A stretch of 64,000 nt of DNA from Apostichopus japonicus. Lineage: Eukaryota; Echinodermata; Holothuroidea; Aspidochirotida; Stichopodidae. The notes under the pieces are model-generated. The model was not told where the DNA came from and did no database searches. It saw only the letters and a program-made list of their open reading frames with translations. A program made the translations under genes and the position numbers. Shown one piece after another: positions 41,439 to 51,539 of this stretch. The first letter of the stretch is position 1; every line of letters begins with the position of its first letter. The DNA lies in NCBI RefSeq assembly GCF_037975245.1, contig NC_092569.1, forward strand, positions 27,295,168-27,359,167, given 5' to 3'.

Positions 41439-41916
41439 TCCTTTCACCTTGTATATTTGCACGTGAAAAAACAAAATAAATCAAATCAAATCAAATCAAA
41501 CCCAGTGCCGTCTTTTGCCGCGATCTTTTACACCTCTCGCTCGCATTAGCAGCCCTAACTATTAACTAATCAGCTACTATCTCAGCTGATACAGTGGCGC
41601 GACGGCTTGGCGCACTGTACTAGCTGTGGAGCCAGACTCTCTTTTGCACTGGTGGTTCGAAACCCAGTGCCGGTTTTGCCGCGATCTTTTACACCTCTCG
41701 CTTGCATTAGCAGCCCTAACTATTAACTAATGAGCTAATATCTCAGCCGATACAGTGGCGGGACGGCTTTGCGCACTGTACTAGCTGTGGAGCGAGACTC
41801 TCTTTTGCACTGGTGGTTCGAAACCCAGTGCCGGCTTTTGCCGCGATCTTTTACACCTCTCGATAGCATTAGCAGACCTAACTATTAACTAATCAGCTAA
41901 TATCTCAAAAAAAAAA

Positions 41917-42160
41917 CAGTGCCGGTGTAGCAGTACAAACTGTCGCAAATATTCCATATTCAGTATAAGCTGTCCCAGTCCCACAGGACAGTTTATACTG
42001 GATTTACCAGTACGTTTGGTCTCCCCGGACCTATTGTACAAGGCCAGTTGGTACAGACTGTCTCCCCAGACAGTATATGCTATGGTTACACGGAGGGGAC
42101 ATTATTTGACGGTCATATATTTTGTTGTAAATTGTGTCCCCCTGAACACAATGTCCGCCT
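41917..42160 (+). repeat. Hairpin-rich dispersed repeat, copy 1
   Basis: Begins directly after the A10 tract. It holds serial hairpins: 41,961-41,975 with 41,986-42,000 (CAGTATAAGCTGTCC against GGACAGTTTATACTG, 14 of 15 pairing), ACTGTCT/AGACAGT around CCCC (42,057-42,074) and ATTGTGT/ACACAAT (42,131-42,152). GCCGGTGTAGCAGTACAAA resembles GCCGGTGTGACAGTACAGA on minus near 59,980, so both belong to one family. No coding potential seen. Confidence 0.5.
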
Positions 42161-42198
42161 TAGCATGTACGTTCGAGTAGCAAAAAATTCAATTAGAA

Positions 42199-42477
42199 AT
42201 GGACTCTGGCAGTATCCGTATTATTAGCAAATTTTCGCATTTCGGCTTCCGTATATTTAGCAGTAAAGTCGTGCGACAACTAAAAACGGAAAAGCTAGCA
42301 GAGAACGTGAGACAAATTGCGGATATTCTAAGAGATGAGAGCTATCCAAGTGGGTTTACAAGAATAAAACAGAGAAGAGTCTTACGGAGACAAAGTCAGT
42401 CTTTCAGACTGGCTGAAAATGGAACTCTTGCGTACGGAAATTTAAGGCAGCTCACACTGACTAGTGACATCTATAAG
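42199..42477 (+). CDS. Putative exon: N-terminal region of an integrase-type (KRBA2/GIN1/Ginger-like) protein
   Basis: An open frame from ATG at 42,199 runs to a good donor (AAG|GTAATG) at 42,477 (93 codons). Residues ~38-75 (ENVRQIADILRDESYPSGF, then a KQRRVLRRQSQSF stretch) resemble the segment before the H2C2 zinc-binding domain in retroelement-type integrase proteins, whose usual pattern is YPxGxxxxxKRxxRRxxxxF. Residues before this look unrelated. The donor is phase 0 and does not join in frame to the exon at 43,723, so either an exon is missing or these belong to different genes. Recognition is by family pattern from memory, not by search. Confidence 0.5.
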
Positions 42478-42603
42478 GTAATGCCTGTAACTTACAGTAT
42501 AGGATACACAATATGCCTTTGTAGGCCGTCTTCCATGGCTTGCTTTTCGCTTCCTTTGCTCAATTTTTCAGGGGAATGGTGTTACTGTAGCTTAAAATGC
42601 TGA

Positions 42604-43722
42604 GAATAATCACGAGATTCATTAATTTGCTATGCCAACAACACGATTGTTGCACATTACTCTAAAGATGCAGTAAAACTGTAGTATTTTAATTGATTAT
42701 GGGACATGCCTGATTTTGAGCAACTGACCAATCATAGGGCTGCTTCTCGTGACCTTTTGACCCGGCCCGAACTTATTTTGTTTACATCTACTGTAGATAG
42801 CCTAGATCACGCACTGTCTGCATAAAGAGCCTGTGGCCCATCCATTGCTCCAATCTATCGGAGATGGTAGTCCAAATGATCAGAAAACGTTTTGACAAAG
42901 GTAAGAATAGAATAACTGTAGACGCAAAAAAAGTCGTAAAATATATGTGTACACTTGTATGATATTGTAGGCAAATGAGGTCGAAATTTCTGTTGATTAA
43001 GTACGTAGGCCTACGCTGCAAAGTTGTAACGCCTAACGCCGGTTGGGATAGCGATATTGCATTAGCCTACATTATATATCTGCCTGACCAATGTCTTCGT
43101 TGACATTAGACTTAGCAAACAATATAGGCTATGCCTATGCTTGGCCTAGTTTATGATGTCCTCATAATACGGATGATTGAACTTTGGTACATCCAATGTT
43201 GTTTATGCCTAGATTTCTAATCGAGGAATTGCTGCAATGAGCAGGGGTGACTTTAGTATCAATTTGTATTGGCGTAGGCCTACGCCTAATGTTAGTTGTT
43301 GCTCCTATTTAGTTTTAACATAATAACTAATCAGAACCATCCTTGGCATGGGCCTACTTAACTGATGGTGATGTTAGATCGTAGATGGTATACTTGCTCA
43401 GGCTAACCCAAATGATTAGCCTACTGGCATAGATGCTAGACTTATCCTTTTGCCAAATTTGCTTGATTTATAATTGTAATTACTGTAACTGTATATTAGA
43501 TGCAATAGGGCTAGGCTCTGCACAAGTCAATAAGAGACAAAGACGTTTTGATAAAACAACCAAGGTTTTGCAAAGTACCATAACACTAGGATCTGTTCAA
43601 GTGGATTGCACCAGGAAAGCAGCCACTGTGCCTCACTACTCCATATCGACTAGCTATGGTTATGAATGCCTGAACTAGTAAAGTTCCAGCTTTTTGTTTT
43701 ATTTTGCTATTTTCTCTAACAG
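42604..43722. other. No gene recognised (likely intron)
   Basis: AT-rich sequence with stop codons in all frames. An 81-codon open stretch at 43,433-43,678 has no recognisable domain. The octamer TAGGCCTA occurs near 43,007 and 43,276. Confidence 0.5.
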
Positions 43723-44018
43723 TTTGATGATAACTTCTCACAAATGTGCAGTCCATTGTGCTGGGAAGATTGGGCCATTAACAAGGTTCACCCCAATCAG
43801 TTGGTCTAAAGTTATTGCCAGTGCTGAGGAATGGTGCAAATTATCTGGCCCACAGTGTGATGTTGCTCACAAAGTTCTATCCACCTGCAAAGAACTGCCT
43901 GACAGCTTTGAGGACATCTTCTACCATCGTGATTGCTATGCGGCTTTTACCAACAAAACAGATATTATCAGAGCAAAGAAACGACAGATGAAATTACCTC
44001 AACATAAAGCACTTGAAG
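43723..44018 (+). CDS. Putative exon: C/H zinc-finger-like domain of an uncharacterised transposon-derived protein
   Basis: Bounded by acceptor TTTCTCTAACAG and donor GAAG|GTAAGA, both phase 1, so the exon could be gained or skipped without frameshift. The ~98 residues contain CAVHC near the start, FTPISWSKVIASAEEW, and FYHRDCYAAFTNKTDI followed by RAKKRQ. C-x3-C plus H-x2-C with a central W is a pattern I associate with N-terminal zinc fingers of many uncharacterised invertebrate proteins that also carry integrase domains. Splice sites and composition support a genuine exon; function is not known. A MITE begins 35 bases past the donor. Confidence 0.5.
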
Positions 44019-44052
44019 GTAAGAAGTTTGTCAAAATGCATTTTATTATGAG

Positions 44053-44307
44053 TTATAGGTATGCTGTATTGATCCCAAATATGCCTCATTTTCAAATATG
44101 GTAACTTTTGGTCAAAATTCTTTAACTTTTGTTATTACCACCCTGGAGGAAATTTACCTCACCAGGACATTCAGTCATCTTGTGTGCTCATGTAGTATGT
44201 CTAAGAACAAATTGGAAAGTAAAGACCCACAGGGAACGATTTTTTGAAAACTTGTACTTCTAAATTATAGCATGCTATAATTTGGGGCTAATACAGACTA
44301 CCTTTAA
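44053..44307 (-). mobile_element. TTAA-type MITE, copy 1
   Basis: The reverse complement aligns along its length with 55,364-55,601. Shared blocks include GAGGTAAATTTCCTCCAGG, AGTCTGTATT, AAGTTTTCAAAAA and GAATGTCC. The ends read TTATAGGT and ACCTTTAA, matching TTAAAGGT/ACCTTTAA of the other copy with one change in the presumed TTAA target. Non-coding. Confidence 0.7.
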
Positions 44308-45985
44308 ACAGTAATGTAAAATACAGAAACATGTCAATGAACACAAACAAATTGTTTTAATGATGTGATGTAACACTTCTTGGATCAATTCACTTGTTGG
44401 AACTTTAAAAGCTCATTTCCCCCTGCATACAATGTAATTGAACTGCTTGAATTTACATTGGTATGTGAATACGTGGTAAATAAGTACTGCAGATTTCTAG
44501 AAGATTACTGTGAGCAAAAAGGGCCTTTTATTGTTTTATTCCCAAATGTTCTTTTTATGCCTGATCCTGGTATTTAGATATCCTGTCTTGACGGTAGTTG
44601 CCTCTAAGGCATGATTTTGTTTAATGAGTTTATCTGACTACACATGAAATTGGGAATTGAAGAAATGGTAGAAAACCTGCAGTGCAGTTTGATATGAATT
44701 TTGAAAACATTAAGTGAAATGAAGGAAGATAAGACCATTAGACATCTTGTTATCATTTATGAATTTTAAAATGAGGCTAGTTTGTTATGACTATCAACAA
44801 ACAAGAGCATCAATGACGCAGTATCTCAATACTGGAAGTTTTAATTTTGATTCCTAATTTCAAATCTTTGCTCTGTCTCTACAATTATCAATATCAATCA
44901 TGGTACAACAAATATATAAGTTGCATTTTTGCTACTTTGCCACGAATAGTCTCTGCAGGTTACACTTTATCCTGCTAGTCTTGCCTTTAGCGCTAAATTG
45001 CCTTTTAGTCGAAAGAACGACGTTGCAAGGTTTAGTAATGTCATAGAATATTTAAGAACTTGTTTTTTATGTGGTATCCTTCATCTTGGGTCAGTCTCTG
45101 TTGGACTTTTTAGTCATATAGTTTGACGTCAATGACAACGGCCAAATTAGAAGAGGCGAACAACTCGACCATATTCTTGATGCCTGCCTTGAGAGCTAGG
45201 CCTATTGACCTACTGTATGTTACTGTAGACTGTAGTGGTGACTACCATCAAAACTGTGTCCACTTCTAGATATCAAAACAACCCACGTTTTTCCATCTCA
45301 ATTTTTCTGACATGAAGATTTCATGGATTTATGACTTGGAAAAAATAATGTAAAAGAAGATTACAAGTTTTTATATGCAAGTGATGGGTGGCCTCCTCCT
45401 CCCATAATAGCCACCTCAGTTCCTCTCCATTTTGTTATTTTATTTTAATTCTTTGTACATTTGATGTCAAACATTACAGGTTCAAAAGAAAGCTAAACAT
45501 ACTTCTTATAACCTTATACATCTTATATCCTTATAAATAAAACATAACCTTATACAATTCTTATAGTCTTATAAAATTTGTGATGCTATGGCCGGCTCCT
45601 CTTTTATACGTACCCATCAAACAAACTTACCCTGGTCCTTCCTAGGAAAAGCTGTCTGAACACCAGTACAATGCTAATGTGGCTATCACTGAAAGCCTAA
45701 TAGGCCTAGGGGGCCTAGGCCTATATATATGTTTTTTTAAATGCACTGGGCCTACAGTAAGTAGCCTTCAGAAATACAAGAATGTGTATACGTAATTATA
45801 CAAAATACATGCAGGGCAATCAAACAAACTTATCATGGCCCTTGCTCTGAAAAGCTACCTGAACACCAGTACTATCCTTAAATGGATGTTACAAAAACGA
45901 AGGCCTAATATAAATTAAATGCACTACGTAGAATTCAGCAGTACAGAATGTGTATATGTAATTAGAATGCAATAGACTACACCTG
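44308..45985. other. No gene recognised (likely intron)
   Basis: AT-rich sequence without recognisable exons. The 65-codon open frame at 44,380-44,577 has no familiar motif. TAGGCCTA-type octamers cluster near 45,195 and 45,700-45,725. Confidence 0.5.
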
Positions 45986-46175
45986 GGCCTCGTTCCACAA
46001 AGAGTTACGCTTGATCTTAAGTTTGATCGATCGTGCGTAAGTCAGCTGATCGAGCGTAAGTTTGATATCAAACTTATCTCCGTTCCACAAAGAAACTTAC
46101 ACTTGATATCAAGCGTAAGTTCGATCCGATCATGCGTAACTTTAAGTAGTGATCCAGATCATTCGTAAGTATGAT
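45986..46175 (+). repeat. Harbinger left terminal and subterminal inverted repeat
   Basis: Contains the terminal GTTCCACAAAG motif twice and a perfect 20 bp palindrome (46,057-46,076, half-site TAAGTTTGAT), plus several GATC-centred variants. Such subterminal repeats in Harbinger elements are candidate binding sites for the SANT/Myb-like protein. The counterpart lies at about 50,290-50,448. Confidence 0.8.
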
Positions 46176-46272
46176 ACTTTGCTATGGTAAGCAATTGATA
46201 TACAATTTGTTTAGTTTCTTACTGTTTACATGCAGATGTAATAAAATGTAAATTTTATATACTTGTGCACAA

Positions 46273-47340
46273 ATGGCGTTATATTTGTATCAGCAAGCTG
46301 GTCAACAACGTAATTATCGAATTTATCGTCGAATTCTACCAAGAGAGAGAATTTTTAGAGACAGACGGCAGCCTTTTGAACTTTACAATCATACCAAAGA
46401 TAAAGGTTTACTAGGCTAGGCTGTATGACTTTGGCCAAGTTAGAACATCCCACCAACAGAAGTATGGCTCTGTCGGTCAGTTTGCAGGTTATCAATGCAC
46501 TAAGATTTCATGAATTACGATCAAAAAGTGCCTTAGCAGAGTGTGCCTATTTACATGGATGCAGCAAGTCATCTGCCTCACGGGCATTGAGGAGGGTAAC
46601 AAGAGCATTGGTTCAAATCCGAAATGATGAAATTCAGTTCCTAACCACTCCAGCCTCTGTGACCAAGGCTCGAGGGATTTATTTTTTTGGTAGCAGGATT
46701 TCCGCAGGTTGTGGGTACAGTATATGGGACATTGACTGGAATCCGCGGTTGTAACTATGGGCCGGATGAGTATGTATTTGTTAGCTGTACAGGTAAATAT
46801 GCAATCAATGAACAGTTAATTTGTAGTGCAAAATACAAAATCATCAATGTTGTAGCACGGTGGCCATGACAGTAGGATATTATGTGAAAGCCTTGTTAGG
46901 AGACAGTTTGAGGACCACCAACTTCAAGGGATACTTCTTGGGGACTTTGGTTATCCTCTACAGCCGTGGTTGATGACGCCTATTCAGAACTCGAAGAGAC
47001 CTCATTCAATAAGTAAGCTTATAAAAACCAAAACATATCGAGGTATGGTATCATATCTATATGGTATCTATTTATATACCGCTTTCTATTTGTCCAAAAA
47101 GCACACACACAAAATCACAAACTCAATAGTATCAGTTATTACTGTATATTGTAGTTCACCATACGGACAAAAATAGACATAAATTACTTAATAGTGAACA
47201 ATGAAATAAACAGCTGTCTTCAAATATATAGTTATTCTTTAATTGCTCAGACAAGGACACAAGCCAAGATTGAGCAAGTCAACAGCCAGCTCAAGAACAA
47301 ATTTTGATGTCTGCTTGGCGATGGCATGCAAATAGAACCA
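46273..47340 (+). pseudogene. HARBI1-like Harbinger transposase, inactivated
   Basis: Starts at ATG 46,273 (MALYLYQQAG), with RERIFRDRRQPFELY, then stops at TAG near 46,417. Homology resumes in another frame: LEHPTNRSMALSVSLQV, LHGCSKSSASRALRRVTRAL, IRNDEIQFLTTPASVTK. It moves to a third frame for AGFPQVVGTVYGT, NYGPDEYVFV and INVVARWP, where the first catalytic Asp of the usual VDGT is Tyr. It continues as HDSRIL and LLGDFGYPLQPWLMTPIQN (second Asp kept), and after a gap as KIEQVNSQLKNKF with a stop. A splice-like interval (47,013-47,250) would not join in frame. Clearly dead. Confidence 0.9.
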
Positions 47341-47538
47341 AAACTCTTCCCTTATCCTTGTTTACTTAAAAAGAGGCAAATTAGTTTTGGCTGTATATAG
47401 TGTCAGCAAAGAATATGAATGTCATGTCAACCAAACATTTTGCATTTTCAAATACCACATGCATTCGAGCAAAAAAAAACAGTTCTGACATTCTAACATA
47501 ACAACTTAAAATCGCATTTTGAATTTAATTTAAGTTAT

Positions 47539-47727
47539 ATACTTTTTAAGAAAAAGTCGCCCAGGAAAGAACCTGGGCACGAACACCAAACTACTGAACG
47601 ACTGATCCGCTCTCAACCCTAGTCTCCTTGCATCGGGACTGTGACTGTGTGATCATCGTCGGGTGTGCATAACCATTCCCCTCGAAAGAGAACAGATACT
47701 ACACATGATCTTAGCAAAAGGGCAGAA
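47539..47727 (-). mobile_element. SINE with a U2-snRNA-derived head, nested in the Harbinger element
   Basis: Read on minus, the first ~41 bases match the U2 snRNA 5' end at about 37 positions, including the branch-site recognition sequence GTGTAGTA and TCTGTTCT. The remaining ~140 bases do not resemble U2. Near the 3' end is a perfect hairpin, GCCCAGG-TTCTTT-CCTGGGC (47,559-47,578), followed by T5. AATTTAAGTTAT flanks both sides (47,527-47,538 and 47,728-47,739), a 12 bp target duplication showing retrotransposition. snRNA-headed SINEs (SINEU) are a known rare class; whether this family is described I cannot check. Confidence 0.7.
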
Positions 47728-47999
47728 AATTTAAGTTATGTTGACCATCAATTTAGTTCCAGTAGTATACACCCGATAGAAATTTAATATCTAAGGCAGA
47801 TAGTTTACAAGCTAAAAATTAGTATCTAAAGTTGACCTACAATGCTTTTACATAATGAACGGCTCAGAAATTACATTCAACTCAAAGATGGTTGGAAAGG
47901 CAGTGTACAATCCTTGATCATTAATATTATCTACAACTCCCTCTCAGATGGTTCCCCTATTCAAGTAGTAGTTCACTTGTATATGCAATAAAGCTACAT

Positions 48000-48930
48000 T
48001 AGTAAAAAAAAACCAATAGGCCTATATTCCACGTAGAAGAGTACACTATAGTGTAGGCTGTGTAATTATAACAGTGAGACAGTATAACTGGCTTCTTTGG
48101 CCTGGAATGAACTGTTGGGGCATGGGTTGACTGCCTGTTTGGTGACATTTCTGTTGGTGCATGTGAATCCTGTGAATAGAGCAAATGAAACAATTGATCA
48201 ATTACAACATACTCCTTTAACCCTTCCATTATGGATGCTGTCCTCTTTATAAGACGTAACAATATAATAATTGCACATAATTTAAAATTCTGTGAAAGGA
48301 TTTTTTCACTTTGGAAAAGGTAACTATTTTTCCTTTTTATTCCCTTTATCTTTTTCAAAATTATTCATCAAGGGTACCAAAAACATATTGTGCATGATAT
48401 TAAGTTAGAGTGCTGTAAGTTTTTCTAGGCTTTCACAATTTGACTTCTGGTGATCACAAATGACCTTTAACCTCCACCAAAAACCATAGGCTTCTTGTAC
48501 TCAAATTCAAATTGGGTCTTTTAACATGTATATCAAAAATAAATTGTACCTGTGATGACTCGCTTAAAAAGCAGTCAAAGGGTCGGTCTTTGATGTCTCC
48601 AGAGCAGGGCCTCGTAAACAGGGCTGTATACAGCTGCTGGCCCTCCACCTAAAATAAAATGATATTAACAATGTTATCAATTTGGATTTTACTATGTGTC
48701 AAGAAAACGTGATGGATGTGAGGTGCCAATAAATTGCTATTTACCTGTTGCATGTTTAGCTCTTTTATATTTTTTGGCCAAAATCTTCAAATCTGACCAC
48801 TTCATTTTTAGTTCAGAAGCAATGTCCAGCTCGACCAAACAATTTATCACGATATTCTTTCACAAACAGGCAAAGAATAAACATTTCTTGCCGGGAAAAA
48901 TTTTCTTCCTGGATTTCTTTCTTTTGAGTT
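48000..48930 (-). pseudogene. Harbinger SANT/Myb-like DNA-binding gene, degenerate
   Basis: The first coding block (about 48,745-48,930) has ENFSRQEMFILCLFVKEY then DKLFG, and after a frame change KWSDLKILAKKYKRAKHATG, ending at donor CAACAG|GTAAAT. This matches the trihelix/SANT-like domain encoded by Harbinger second genes. A second exon (48,550-48,648) starts GGGPAAVYSPVYEALLW and contains a stop. A third candidate (from 48,169, after TTCACAG) encodes DSHAPTEMSPNRQSTHAP. The product would recognise subterminal repeats and escort the transposase. Frame breaks make it non-functional. Confidence 0.65.
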
Positions 48931-49169
48931 AGACTAGGAAAAATGGTTACTGTGAAAATTGTCAAGTTATCATTAACGACTGAAGAACACTGTGCTCTAA
49001 ACTTAATGAGCCAGCCTTGCCAATACCAGACTAAACCCTGTGACCTCTTTTTTGAGTTCCAACAGTCAATGGCTATAGGCAAGCAGCACACACAGCTGCT
49101 CATCCCATTGAACAGCTTTAATTGTAATAACTTCTCAAGCCATGTCCCTTGACATATGATCACTTTAAA

Positions 49170-50289
49170 CGTGTTTGTATTTTGTAGTAGAGTGCCAGCC
49201 CGACTTAGCTACTCTGGCCTTGTCTAAGTGGGCAGATAAAGTTGCTTGCTTTGTGTGCACCTAGCAAGGAAGGTCCATAATAACAAAAACCCTGTTTACC
49301 TGCAGTGTTGCCTTTCAAAAAGACGATTTTCGATTTAACAATGCTTTAGGCCTAGACTGAAACAATCCAAAATAAATCATTTTACATCACTAAGGATGTA
49401 AACTCCCGGTCAGCTCAAGTTCAGCCAAAAGAAACATAGTGTATACCATGGACTCATGGAGCTATCTGTTTATAAGCTCCATGGGTATACAAATCAGACG
49501 TTAGTGTGTGTAGGTTAGGCCCTGTAGACTTACAGTAGGCTGTTACTGCTTTTATTTTTGTTTTGTGGACTTTAGGCTAGCAAGGCCTCAGTCGGAAGCA
49601 AGGTGACTTTCACTTTTGTTCAGAATTAAGCCTATAAGTATAACTTAAGGGGTGCAAGTCCAATAACTATACCTCTCTCTTTAGTCTGGATTCTGGACTT
49701 CATACAGAGTTCCTTACTACGAAATTGTGACAATTTATCAATATCAGTCAATGATCCCACTTGTAATCATTAGCCGGGTACCGTTATAGGCCTAAGTATA
49801 CTTGTATAGTCTTGTAATAATAAGTGTCCGTGTAATAATACAGGCGTATACTTATGTAGTTTATCCTTTATACAGTAGTCATTTGCTAATATAAATTTGT
49901 GCTACTGCTAGGCCTAAACTTTAGAAAAGACGTAGGCAGGCCTAACGTTGTCCCGTGTATTCCTCTAGGCACTAGTACATAGCCTACATATAACACTGAC
50001 TGCCTGTATTAAACTAATTTAACGTACGCAAAGACTACCAAGTTGGCGGATAAAATGCGGTCTACGGAGGATCTTTCAATGATTTTGAGTCGTAACACAC
50101 AACGAACCAGTGCAATAAAATATGGCAAAGGTTATTCTTGTAAAGATTGTGGTTAAATGTTTATTCTGACACATTTATCTGTTATTTACTCACCATTTTG
50201 ATGACATATAATGCGCCGACAGGTTGTTCGCCGTGTCAAAACTTCGGAGACACAAGTTATTTGAGGTCACGAAAGGTCACAGTAGCCTC
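49170..50289. other. Harbinger interior, no coding recognised
   Basis: AT-rich filler between the Myb-like gene and the right inverted repeat. Contains several TAGGCCTA octamers (49,346; 49,790; 49,911). No domain or exon recognised. Confidence 0.5.
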
Positions 50290-50448
50290 GTCCACTAACC
50301 AAATATTAATTAAAATCATGCGTAGCGTAAGTTTGATTTTGTGGAACGCTACTTAGCGATCGAACTTACGCTACGATCAATCGCATGAGAATCGAACTTA
50401 AGTTTGATCTTAAGATCAAGCGTAAGTTAGTCTTTGTGGAACGGGGCC
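50290..50448 (-). repeat. Harbinger right terminal and subterminal inverted repeat
   Basis: On minus it begins GGCCCCGTTCCACAAAG, repeats GTTCCACAAAATCAAACTT further in, and shares CTTACGCTTGATCTTAAG-type blocks with the left end. It ends at 50,448, followed by the CTG duplication. Confidence 0.8.
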
Positions 50449-50451
50449 CTG

Positions 50452-51531
50452 GCGTACCTAACTACAGTAAAGAAAATTGGTCGCGAGGGTAGCCATTTTC
50501 GTATATCTAACATAACATAGCTGCCATGAGTCATAGCCAATCTGCTACAAAACAGACTTGGGGGCGGGGCTTAATCATCAAAAACGGACCTTTTTACTAA
50601 AAGTAGTGGCGGCAGCTCAGTCTTGTTTTAAGAAAGAAAAATCATTTAAACATCAAATAAAGCAATTAAAAGCCATAAAATGTCATATACAGCTAGTAAA
50701 ATTCTTATTAATACCTACCTGTAAACAACAAATGAAAGTTTAAAATGTTAATAAAATATATAATACATAGGACCCTATCCTTGACGATACCACTGTTGAA
50801 AGACAATTCTATTCTATTCTCTTTCATAAAACATAAGTTTGGAGCGTGTGCAAAAATGGGTTGTTTCAACTGAATTTCAGTCCAAATTGGACCGATTTGG
50901 ATATAAATCGGTGAAAAAGTCATAGAATGAGATAAAATTCTCGAATAAAAAATAGTAACTTTTGTTGGCCTATATGATATATGCTTGCTCTGAAAATTCC
51001 AGAGAAAAAGAACTTTATATGAAGACGCTGAAAATTTTTTAAGAGAAGAGAGAGTCCCACTTACTGTTACAATATCTCTATACATGTAATGTATTGAGAT
51101 AAAAAGGAAGTTCAATCATCATTTTAGCTTTAATCTGTTAGCAGAAAGGCATAATTTGAAATTGATAAAGATCATTTGTATGTTTTCCAAATTGAGTGAG
51201 GCTTCACTGTGCTATGTGTCATGCTGTCATTTCTAAGACAAAAATAATTTTCTGTGCAACGAACAGTCAGTGTCTGTTGGGCCCACATAAAATGTGAGAA
51301 AAGCTGTCACTCACAGACATCTCTGAAAAGGAATTGTTCCAACTCAACATAGGAATGTCATACACAAAAAACATATCAACCCAACAAAGCAACTGTATGT
51401 CACTTTCAGATAGAGGAGGTATCCTGAGGGATTTTAATTGTTTTACATTTTTTTTAATTTGATTTCGGATCTAGATACCTCTATTGAACATCACCAAACA
51501 GAAATTGATGAACCTCTGGAAAAACAACTCC
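50452..51531. other. No gene recognised
   Basis: AT-rich sequence between the Harbinger element and the hAT-type element. The minus open frame at 50,708-51,115 (135 codons) is Phe/Ile/Ser-rich and shows no known motif. Confidence 0.5.
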
Positions 51532-51539
51532 TCTGATCA

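Larger units (their letters stand above)
40260..41497 (+). mobile_element. 5'-truncated non-LTR retrotransposon (CR1/L2/Jockey-like LINE)
   Basis: Roughly 1.24 kb inserted into one unit of the sister array. Excluding it, the unit regains its normal length. It encodes the C-terminal half of a reverse transcriptase and ends with an inverted repeat and a TCAAA repeat tail, as in LINEs that prime on short repeats. The target sequence AAACCCA borders both ends. At the 5' end TTCGAAACCCA is present twice (40,238-40,259), perhaps from template jumping during insertion. Confidence 0.9.
39664..41906 (+). repeat. Diverged sister array in opposite orientation
   Basis: At 39,663 the main satellite breaks off after AAGAGAC and a related repeat starts on the opposite strand. 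Its landmark GCTAATATCTCAG occurs at 39,670, 39,831, 39,993 and 40,155, and after the LINE at 41,573, 41,734 and 41,895, so the period is 161-162 bp. A-box hairpin, AGACTCTCTTTTGCA and the B box GGTTCGAAACCC are kept. The segment after the A-box hairpin (TGTGGAGC versus GATGATC) and the segment beyond the B box differ from the main array. About six full units and one partial remain. The last ends at A10 (41,907-41,916). Confidence 0.9.
45986..50448 (+). mobile_element. PIF/Harbinger DNA transposon, full length but decayed (4,463 bp)
   Basis: Inverted ends: GGCCTCGTTCCACAAAG at the left, GGCCCCGTTCCACAAAG on minus at the right. They are flanked by CTG on both sides (45,983-45,985 and 50,449-50,451); a 3 bp target duplication is the Harbinger norm. 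The GTTCCACAAAG motif is repeated further in on each side (near 46,081 and, inverted, near 50,335), and the subterminal regions are rich in GATC and AAGTTTGAT palindromes. Inside are the two expected genes, converging: a HARBI1-like transposase on plus and a SANT/Myb-like gene on minus. Both are broken. Confidence 0.9.

Noticed and set aside
42477-43723. Direct splice of exon 42,199-42,477 to exon 43,723-44,018
   Set aside because: The donor is phase 0 and the acceptor phase 1 in the coding frame, so the join would shift the frame.
47013-47250. Functional intron in the Harbinger transposase
   Set aside because: The GTAAGC donor and TTGCTCAG acceptor look good, but joining leaves one extra base and the following frame has a stop; the gene is dead anyway.
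47551-47729. A functional U2 snRNA gene
   Set aside because: Only the 5' ~41 bases resemble U2; no Sm site (AATTTTTGG-type) or U2 3' stem-loops follow, and a target duplication shows it is a mobile copy.
48943-49152. Plus-strand open frame opposite the Harbinger SANT/Myb-like region
   Set aside because: It lies just upstream of the minus-strand block that has family motifs and shows none itself.
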